64,000 nucleotides of DNA from Bin107 sp965221655 (lineage in GTDB: Bacteria; UBA8248): positions 682,001-746,000 of the forward strand of contig OZ244906.1 in the NCBI GenBank assembly GCA_965221655.1, in the 5' to 3' direction. Under the pieces are notes generated by a model. That model had not been told where the DNA came from, made no database searches, and worked only from the letters and a program-made list of their open reading frames with translations. How positions within the stretch are numbered: the stretch's first letter is position 1; the number at the start of each line of letters is the position of its first letter. The position numbers were made by a program, and so were the translations under genes. Of this stretch, positions 58,671 to 64,000 are shown piece after piece.

Positions 58671-60245
58671 ATGCCGATTCCCGTCCTCACCGCCCGGGAG
58701 ATGGCGAACGTCGACGCCCGGGCCATCCAGGAATACGGAATTCCTTCTGCGTGTCTCATGGAAACGGCGGGGGCGCAGTGCGCCCGGGCGATTCTGGAGA
58801 GATACGACGGGCCACGCCTGCGGGTGCTCGTCGTCTGCGGGAAGGGGAACAACGGCGGGGACGGCTTCGTCGTCGCGCGGCATCTTCTGAACGCAGGCGC
58901 CCGCGTCGAGGTGGCTGTGTTGTTTTCCCCCGGCGAGGCGCAGGGCGATCCCGCCATCTTTTTGGACGTACTGGAGAAAATGGGCGTTTCGCCTCTCGAA
59001 GTGGAGGAGGAGAAACTCTCCTCGCTTGGGGCGATGGCCGAGGCGGCCGACCTGGTGGTGGATGCCGTTTTGGGCACGGGGTTTCGCCCGCCCGCCCGCG
59101 GCCTTGTTGGAGAGGCCATTCGCGTTCTCGCCGACTGCCCGACGCCGGTGGCGGCCATCGACGTGCCCTCGGGTCTCGACCCCACGACGGGGGCTGCCCA
59201 GCCTCCTCATTTGAAGGCGGACCTCACGCTCGCACTCGGCGCGCGCAAGCGCGGCCACCTCCTCATGCCCGCTGCCGCCCACGTGGGTGAGGTGGTGCCG
59301 CTCGACATCGGGATTCCCGCGCAGTGTCTGGCAGAAGAGGGGGTTGCGCTCCACGTTACCGAACCCTCCGACGTGGCGGCGAACCTGCCCGGCAGGCCTC
59401 CGGACGCCCACAAGGGAGACGCAGGCCACCTGCTGGTGATAGCGGGCGCACCCGGCATGGGGGGTGCTGCGCTGCTGACGGCCATGGCGGGGTTGCGCGC
59501 GGGTGCAGGGCGGGTGACGCTCGGCGTGCCTGCGGGGATGCAGCCGCTGCTTGAGGGGCGCTACCCCGAAATCATGACGCTGGCGCTGCCTGCCACGGAA
59601 TCGGGCGCGCTGGACGGCGCGGCGTTTGACCTGATCGTCGAGCGCGCCGAAGCCATGAACGCCCTGGTGGTGGGGCCGGGGCTGGGGACGAACCCCAGGA
59701 CGGTCGAATTCGTCCACCGCCTCATCCAGCACGTGGCTGCCCCCATCGTACTGGACGCCGACGGACTGAACGCCCTCTCTCAGGATTTGACCATCCTGAG
59801 CGGCGGGGCCGCGCGGCTTGTGCTGACGCCGCACCCGGGCGAGATGGCGCGCCTGCTGGGGGTTGAGGTGCGCGAGGTGCAAGAAGATCGCGTCGGCCAC
59901 GCGAGCCGCTTCGCCGCGCACCACCAGCTGGAGCTGGCGCTCAAGGGCTGGGGCACCATCGTCGCCACCTCCGGCGGGGAGGCCTGGTACAACCCTACGG
60001 GCAGCTCCGACATGGCCACTGCAGGCAGCGGAGACGTGTTGGCGGGCGTCGTCGGCGCGTTGTGCGCCCAGGGGCTTTCGGGCAAATGGGCGCTGGTGTG
60101 CGGGGCATATCTCCATGGTCTGGCGGGGGAGGCCGCATCGGCCAAAGCGGGTGGACTCGGCATCACGGCGAGAGACATTGTGCGCGCACTGCCCGCGGGG
60201 AGGCGCAAGGCGCTCATGGACGCAGGAGACGCAGGTGGCTCTTGA
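58671..60245 (+). CDS. nnr: Bifunctional NAD(P)HX epimerase/dehydratase
   Basis: The 524-residue protein repairs hydrated NAD(P)H. The N-terminal YjeF/NnrE epimerase domain has GKGNNGGDGFVVARHL and VDAVLGTGF; the C-terminal NnrD ADP/ATP-dependent dehydratase has KGDAGHLLVIAG, LDADGLNAL, TPHPGEMARLL and GSGDVLAG. ATG 58671 gives the typical PVLTAREMANVD start. It overlaps tsaE by 11 bases, a pairing common in bacteria. Confidence 0.95.
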   Translation: MPIPVLTAREMANVDARAIQEYGIPSACLMETAGAQCARAILERYDGPRLRVLVVCGKGNNGGDGFVVARHLLNAGARVEVAVLFSPGEAQGDPAIFLDVLEKMGVSPLEVEEEKLSSLGAMAEAADLVVDAVLGTGFRPPARGLVGEAIRVLADCPTPVAAIDVPSGLDPTTGAAQPPHLKADLTLALGARKRGHLLMPAAAHVGEVVPLDIGIPAQCLAEEGVALHVTEPSDVAANLPGRPPDAHKGDAGHLLVIAGAPGMGGAALLTAMAGLRAGAGRVTLGVPAGMQPLLEGRYPEIMTLALPATESGALDGAAFDLIVERAEAMNALVVGPGLGTNPRTVEFVHRLIQHVAAPIVLDADGLNALSQDLTILSGGAARLVLTPHPGEMARLLGVEVREVQEDRVGHASRFAAHHQLELALKGWGTIVATSGGEAWYNPTGSSDMATAGSGDVLAGVVGALCAQGLSGKWALVCGAYLHGLAGEAASAKAGGLGITARDIVRALPAGRRKALMDAGDAGGS

Positions 60246-60672
60246 GCTTCCTCTTGACGTGCGCAGCAATTCACCCGAGCAGACGGCGCAATGGGGCGCG
60301 CGCCTGGCGGGCGCCGCGCGGCCCGGCGAGGTCGTTTTGCTCGAGGGCGACCTGGGGGCGGGGAAGACCGTCTTCGCACGCGGGTTCATCGAGTCGCTGC
60401 CCGGCGGGGCGGGGTGCATCGTGCGAAGCCCCACCTTCATATACGCCCGCCACTATCCGACCACGCCGCGCGTCCATCATTTCGACCTCTACCGTCTTCC
60501 CGAGGACGCGGACGTCGGGGGGGTGGGTCTGTGGGATCACGTGGAGGAGGGCGATTTCGTGCTCATCGAATGGCCCGACCACGTGGAAAAGTGGCCGTTT
60601 ACGGTATCGACGCGCGTGCGCTTCGAGATTCTGGGGGAAGAGGGCAGGAGGCTGTTCGTCTCCAGGTCGTGA
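60235..60672 (+). CDS. tsaE: tRNA threonylcarbamoyladenosine biosynthesis ATPase TsaE
   Basis: The 145-residue P-loop protein supports t6A37 synthesis with TsaB and TsaD. It shows LLEGDLGAGKTVFARGF (Walker A), RSPTFIYARHY, HHFDLYRL and LIEWPDHV. GTG 60235 has AGGAG 6 bases upstream and lies inside the nnr 3' end. The 141 bases that follow contain the sigma-54-type promoter for lptC. Confidence 0.94.
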   Translation: MALELPLDVRSNSPEQTAQWGARLAGAARPGEVVLLEGDLGAGKTVFARGFIESLPGGAGCIVRSPTFIYARHYPTTPRVHHFDLYRLPEDADVGGVGLWDHVEEGDFVLIEWPDHVEKWPFTVSTRVRFEILGEEGRRLFVSRS

Positions 60673-60708
60673 AATACATTTCTTTACAAGCCCTGAAAAG
60701 GGTGGCAG

Positions 60709-60720
60709 TCTTCCGGAAGA
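60709..60720. repeat. Perfect 12-bp palindrome abutting the sigma-54 -24 element
   Basis: TCTTCCGGAAGA (60709-60720) is a perfect palindrome ending at the base before the promoter GG. A related CTTCC-G-GGAAG occurs at 60795-60805. It may be an operator. Confidence 0.5.
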
Positions 60721-60735
60721 GGCATTGTTTTTGCA
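60720..60735 (+). promoter_or_regulatory. Sigma-54-type promoter for lptC-lptA-lptB-rpoN
   Basis: AGGCATTGTTTTTGCA contains GG (60721-60722) and GC (60733-60734) separated by exactly 10 bases, and matches 9 of 12 positions of TGGCACG-N4-TTGCA. The predicted start is near 60746, about 68 bases before lptC. No competing sigma-70 promoter is evident in the gap. Confidence 0.65.
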
Positions 60736-60794
60736 TAGGCGTGGTTTTTACGATGGCTTGCGCCCGAGAGCCGCCGCCCCCCTCGTGCAGTAGG

Positions 60795-60805
60795 CTTCCG
60801 GGAAG
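60795..60805. repeat. Second CTTCC/GGAAG inverted repeat over the lptC ribosome-binding site
   Basis: CTTCC (60795-60799), one base, GGAAG (60801-60805) repeats the core of the palindrome at 60709-60720. Its right arm overlaps the AAGGG site (60803-60807) 6 bases before the lptC ATG, so a protein or hairpin here could affect translation. Confidence 0.4.
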
Positions 60806-60813
60806 GGTTTGGG

Positions 60814-61413
60814 ATGGTTTTCCACAAGATGGTGCGCGTTGCGTCGCTCGGGCTTTTGCTCCTCCTCCTCGGGGCCATGGTCTACTATTTTGCCCTCGCC
60901 CCGAAGTACAGGATCGAGGCGGGAAGCATTTCGTTCCAGGATCGGGACGCCGACCTGGGGATGGACAATCTCCACGTCGTGCAGAACGAGCAGGGCGCGC
61001 GGGAGTGGGAGTTGCGGGCGGATTCCGCGCGGGTCTACCGCGAGAAGGACTTGACGGTGCTCGAAAACCTGCGCCTTCTTTTTTACCCGAAAGAGGGTGC
61101 GCCTCTCGAGGTGACGGCCAGGCACGGCACGATGCAGAACGAAAGCCGAAACATGGAGGTGCGCGGGGACGTCGTCATCCTTGCTTCGAACGGCGTCTCG
61201 ATGAAGACGGATTCGCTGCGTTTTCATCCCAAGGAGAAGCGCGTCGCCTCGCAGTCGCGGGTGCTCATAACGGGTGAGCGCTTTCGCCTGGTCGGCACGG
61301 GGCTGCGGGGGCGCACCGACCTGGGAAGCTACGAGTTGCAAGAAAAGGTGAGCGCCACGATATACGCCAAAACCCCGCGCCCGAAAAACGAAGCGAACGG
61401 AGGTTCGCGGTGA
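60814..61413 (+). CDS. lptC: LPS export protein LptC
   Basis: LptC is the bitopic inner-membrane component that passes LPS from LptB2FG to LptA. The 199-residue protein has one N-terminal helix (SLGLLLLLLGAMVYYFAL) and a periplasmic beta-jellyroll (GAREWELRADSARVYREKD, MEVRGDVVILASNGVSMKTD). ATG 60814 has AAGGG 6 bases upstream. The stop overlaps lptA (GTGA). Confidence 0.88.
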   Translation: MVFHKMVRVASLGLLLLLLGAMVYYFALAPKYRIEAGSISFQDRDADLGMDNLHVVQNEQGAREWELRADSARVYREKDLTVLENLRLLFYPKEGAPLEVTARHGTMQNESRNMEVRGDVVILASNGVSMKTDSLRFHPKEKRVASQSRVLITGERFRLVGTGLRGRTDLGSYELQEKVSATIYAKTPRPKNEANGGSR

Positions 61414-61958
61414 GCGTCCTCAAAAGGCTTCCCGGCATCGCTTGTGCGGGATTTTGCGCTCTCGTGCTGCTTGGGGGAGGCGCGTCTGCACAGGAGAAAT
61501 CCGCGCGCGAGGAGGCGCTGCGCGTTACCTCCGAGAAGATGGAGGTGAACACCCGCAAGAACGTTCTCGTTTTCATCGGAGACGTGCGGGCGGACCGGGG
61601 GGAGGTGCGCATTCGGGCGAATCGCCTGGAAATCTACACGCGCGCGCGAACGGGTGAGGCGAACTCCGTCGACCGCGCAGACGAGGTGGAGAAAATCGTG
61701 GCCACGGGCAACGTGCGGCTGAACCAGAAGAAAAAAAGGTTCGCCACCGCTGGGCGGCTCGAATACAGCGAATCGACCGGCGTCGCCATACTCACGGGCG
61801 ACCCCCGCGTCCGCGAGGGCAGAAACCGCGTCGCAGGCGCGAAAATCGAGGTGAACTTCCGCGAGGACAAGACGACCGTCTTCGGTTCGTCGAGCCAGAG
61901 GGTGAACGTCACTCTGTTCCCCTCCAGCGAGAAGTCTCGCCGCAAGAAATCCCGCTGA
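61410..61958 (+). CDS. lptA: LPS export protein LptA
   Basis: LptA forms the periplasmic bridge for LPS. The 182-residue precursor has a signal peptide ending near GGGASAQE and the OstA-like domain: RVTSEKMEVNTRKNVLVFIGDVRADRG, IVATGNVRLNQKKKRFA and EYSESTGVAILTGDPRV. GTG 61410 overlaps the lptC stop, giving tight coupling. The basic C-terminal tail (KSRRKKSR) is unusual for a periplasmic protein. Confidence 0.92.
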   Translation: MSVLKRLPGIACAGFCALVLLGGGASAQEKSAREEALRVTSEKMEVNTRKNVLVFIGDVRADRGEVRIRANRLEIYTRARTGEANSVDRADEVEKIVATGNVRLNQKKKRFATAGRLEYSESTGVAILTGDPRVREGRNRVAGAKIEVNFREDKTTVFGSSSQRVNVTLFPSSEKSRRKKSR

Positions 61959-61963
61959 CCAAC

Positions 61964-62740
61964 ATGGACCTCGACTGGCCGGGCGGTGGCTACTTCTTTC
62001 GCCTCAAACGCAGACTCTCACCCAGTGTGCGCGCCGAGGGGCTGACGAAGAGCTTCGGCGGCAGGTGTGTTGTTTCGGGAGTCGACATCGAGGTGCGCCC
62101 CGGCGAAATCGTAGGCCTGCTTGGCCCGAACGGGGCAGGCAAGACGACGATCTTCTACATGATCGTCGGGCTGGTGTCCCCGGATGCGGGTAAAATCTTC
62201 CTGAACGACGAGGAGATTACCGAAGAACCCATGTACGAGCGTGCGCGGATGGGCATCGGCTATCTGCCGCAGGAGGCGTCAGTGTTCCGGCGTCTCACCG
62301 TGCGCGATAACGTCATGGCGGTGCTCGAACTCATCCTGAGGGGTGCCCAACGCCGCGAGGAGCGGCTCCGGGAAATTCTTGCCGATCTGGGTATCGACCA
62401 CCTTCGTTCCACCAGGGGATACGCCCTCTCCGGAGGAGAGCGCAGGCGCGTGGAAATCGCCCGCGCACTGGCCGCGAACCCCGTCTTTTTGTTGCTGGAC
62501 GAGCCCTTCGCGGGCATCGACCCGATAGCGGTGCAGGAGATACAGGGCATCGTGGCGGGGCTGAAGGAGCGCGGTATCGGCGTCGTGATTACCGATCACA
62601 ACGTGCGCGAAACTTTTCATATCTCCGACAGGGTATACATTATCAACGAGGGGAAGATTCTCGAATCGGGCGTTCCCGAGCAGATTGCCGCGAGCGACAA
62701 GACCCGGGGCGTCTACCTCGGCGAGCGGTTTCGCCTCTAG
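61964..62740 (+). CDS. lptB: LPS export ABC transporter ATPase LptB
   Basis: LptB powers LPS extraction from the inner membrane with LptF and LptG. The 258-residue ATPase has Walker A GLLGPNGAGKTT, signature YALSGGERRRVEIARAL, Walker B FLLLDEPFAGIDP and the switch His in ITDHNVRET. ATG 61964 gives about 20 extra residues before the usual start; GTG 62027 is an alternative. LptF and LptG are not in the window. Confidence 0.95.
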   Translation: MDLDWPGGGYFFRLKRRLSPSVRAEGLTKSFGGRCVVSGVDIEVRPGEIVGLLGPNGAGKTTIFYMIVGLVSPDAGKIFLNDEEITEEPMYERARMGIGYLPQEASVFRRLTVRDNVMAVLELILRGAQRREERLREILADLGIDHLRSTRGYALSGGERRRVEIARALAANPVFLLLDEPFAGIDPIAVQEIQGIVAGLKERGIGVVITDHNVRETFHISDRVYIINEGKILESGVPEQIAASDKTRGVYLGERFRL

Positions 62741-62757
62741 CGGCGGAGGAGTGCGTC

Positions 62758-64000
62758 ATGGCCATGCAGCCCAGACTGGGGATGCGCGCGGAGCAGCGCC
62801 TCGTCATGACGCCCATGTTGCAGCAATCGATCGCTCTTCTTCCGCTGAACCGCCTGGAGATGCAGGAAGCCGTGCAGCAGGAGTTGCTCGAAAACCCCTT
62901 GCTCGAGGAAACCCAGGAAGATGTGGGGGAGGTCGCCGATGGCGATATGCCCGAATTGCGCGACGACCTCCCCGAGAGCGAAAACGACGAGCGCGGCGAG
63001 GTGGAGATCGATTGGGAAAACATGGTGCAAGGCGGCTATGAGGATTTTACGCCTCTCCCCGGGGATGAGGACGATTCGCCCACCGGCGAGCAGTCCGCGC
63101 CTCCCGCCACTTTGCATGAACATCTCGCGTTGCAGTTGCATCTATCGGTGGTTCCCGAACCCCTCGCACGCGTGGCCGAGCAAATCATCTGGAACGTTGA
63201 CGAGCAGGGCTATCTCCGGGCCGACGCCGAGCAATTGGCGGTGGGCGTGGGGCTCGGCCCCGAGGAGGCCGAGGCCGCACTGGCGATTGTGCAGGGCTTC
63301 ACCCCGCCTGGCGTAGGCGCCAGAACGCTTCAGGAGTGTCTGCTCATCCAACTCGAAAATCTTGCCGCCTCCGAGAACGGGGAGGGGCGTTTGCTTGATT
63401 TGGCGCGCGTTCTTGTGCGCGGCGACATCGAGAAGATAGGCGAGGGCCAATACGCCAGGCTCGCCAGGGCCAACGGCGTACGCGTCGAGGACGTGGTGCG
63501 CGCCGTCCACCTCGTGCGCGGCCTCGACCCATACCCGGGCCTGCGCTTCTCCGAGGAGAGGGTGGAGGTAATCATCCCCGACGTGAGTGTCGTCAAACGC
63601 GACGGCGATTACGAGGTAACCCTCAACGACGACGGCCTGCCCCCCCTGCGCGTGAGTGCGCGCTACGCGGCCATGGCCGGCGACAAGGCGGGCACGCCGC
63701 CCGAAGCGCGCAAGTATCTCGACGAGCGTTTGCGGGCCGCCGTCTGGTTCGTCAAGAGCATCGAGCAAAGACGACGGACGATTCTCGGAGTCGCGCGCAG
63801 CATCGTCGGCTTTCAGCGGGATTTTCTCGATCACGGCGTGAGCCGCCTCAAGCCTCTGGTGTTGCGCGACGTGGCCCAGGACATCGATATGCACGAATCG
63901 ACGGTGAGCCGCGTTACGACGGGCAAATACATGGATACGCCCCAGGGCGTTCTGGGCTTCAAGTATTTCTTTCCCAGCAGGCTCTCCTCCCGCGTGGGGG
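62758..64000 (+). CDS. rpoN: RNA polymerase sigma-54 factor RpoN (3' end beyond window)
   Basis: The 414 visible codons contain region I (RLVMTPMLQQSIALLPLNRLEMQEAVQQELLENP), an acidic region II, the core-binding region (about 125-300) and the start of the DNA-binding region with HESTVSRVTTGKYMDTPQGVLGFKYFF. The RpoN box would lie past the window end. ATG 62758 has GGAGGA 8 bases upstream. lptB-rpoN is a widely conserved pair. Because the operon has a sigma-54-type promoter, RpoN may influence its own expression. Confidence 0.95.
   Translation, partial: MAMQPRLGMRAEQRLVMTPMLQQSIALLPLNRLEMQEAVQQELLENPLLEETQEDVGEVADGDMPELRDDLPESENDERGEVEIDWENMVQGGYEDFTPLPGDEDDSPTGEQSAPPATLHEHLALQLHLSVVPEPLARVAEQIIWNVDEQGYLRADAEQLAVGVGLGPEEAEAALAIVQGFTPPGVGARTLQECLLIQLENLAASENGEGRLLDLARVLVRGDIEKIGEGQYARLARANGVRVEDVVRAVHLVRGLDPYPGLRFSEERVEVIIPDVSVVKRDGDYEVTLNDDGLPPLRVSARYAAMAGDKAGTPPEARKYLDERLRAAVWFVKSIEQRRRTILGVARSIVGFQRDFLDHGVSRLKPLVLRDVAQDIDMHESTVSRVTTGKYMDTPQGVLGFKYFFPSRLSSRVG

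Noticed and set aside
60703..60719. TGGCAG as a second sigma-54 -24 element
   Set aside because: No GC dinucleotide of the TTGC type at the required 10-base spacing.
1..64000. CRISPR arrays, insertion sequences, prophage or rRNA
   Set aside because: I looked for spaced direct repeats, transposase motifs, phage structural genes and rRNA sequence and saw none.

Overview
The window is a dense, strongly GC-rich chromosomal segment from a diderm (Gram-negative) bacterium. LPS-type outer-membrane biogenesis genes (LptE, LptC, LptA, LptB, an LpxC domain, LolA) occur together with the intramembrane protease RseP and the lipid II flippase MurJ. Several local gene orders are ones I associate with deltaproteobacteria-like lineages (Desulfobacterota and neighbours) rather than gammaproteobacteria: aminotransferase-hom-apgM-lysC, glyQ-glyS-ppdK, ribD-ribE-ribBA-ribH-nusB, phoH-pgpH-ybeY, DUF4390-ntrY-ntrX and lptC-lptA-lptB-rpoN. 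I cannot name the species. GTG and TTG starts are very common, and many genes overlap or abut.

Layout. 1-7 kb is the only accessory-looking part: the 5' end of a sirtuin gene on the minus strand, a ThDP-dependent decarboxylase/synthase-like enzyme, ComEC (minus strand), an aldo/keto reductase and an MFS transporter. 7-13.4 kb holds aspS, era, rpsU (minus strand), recO, argS and a SPOR-domain membrane protein. 13.4-31.5 kb carries lipA behind a strong sigma-70 promoter, an aspartate-family amino-acid cluster (aminotransferase, hom, a degenerate apgM homologue, lysC), glyQS, ppdK, the riboflavin genes with nusB, a stand-alone M17 N-terminal-domain protein, lptE and holA. 31.5-42.1 kb holds rpsT (minus strand), murJ, xerD, phoH, pgpH, ybeY, a HIT protein, lapA and mutS. 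42.1-50.8 kb holds a DUF4390 protein, the sensor kinase NtrY, a remarkable NtrX-LpxC fusion, purM, purN, lolA and rseP. 50.8-60.7 kb holds ispG, proS, two small proteins, tRNA-Met(CAU), tilS, ftsH, pdxJ, the NAD(P)HX repair enzyme and tsaE. 60.7-64 kb is the lptC-lptA-lptB-rpoN operon behind a good sigma-54-type promoter; rpoN runs off the window.

The most interesting object is the 709-codon gene at 45033-47162. It joins an NtrX-type response regulator (receiver, degraded AAA+ domain, Fis-type helix-turn-helix) through a proline-rich linker to a complete-looking LpxC, the committed enzyme of lipid A synthesis. Its kinase NtrY lies immediately upstream and overlaps it. A sigma-54 gene sits elsewhere in the window in an LPS-transport operon that itself has a sigma-54-like promoter. 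This suggests, as inference, an envelope-control circuit in which two-component signalling and sigma-54 both bear on LPS synthesis and transport.

A second theme is degeneration of catalytic domains inside otherwise conserved genes: the AAA+ domain of the fusion, the metallo-beta-lactamase-like domain of ComEC, the RibA half of RibBA, and an ApgM-family protein between hom and lysC that has lost its nucleophile and most metal ligands. I saw no CRISPR array, insertion sequence, prophage or rRNA. No gene-free stretch exceeds 300 bases.
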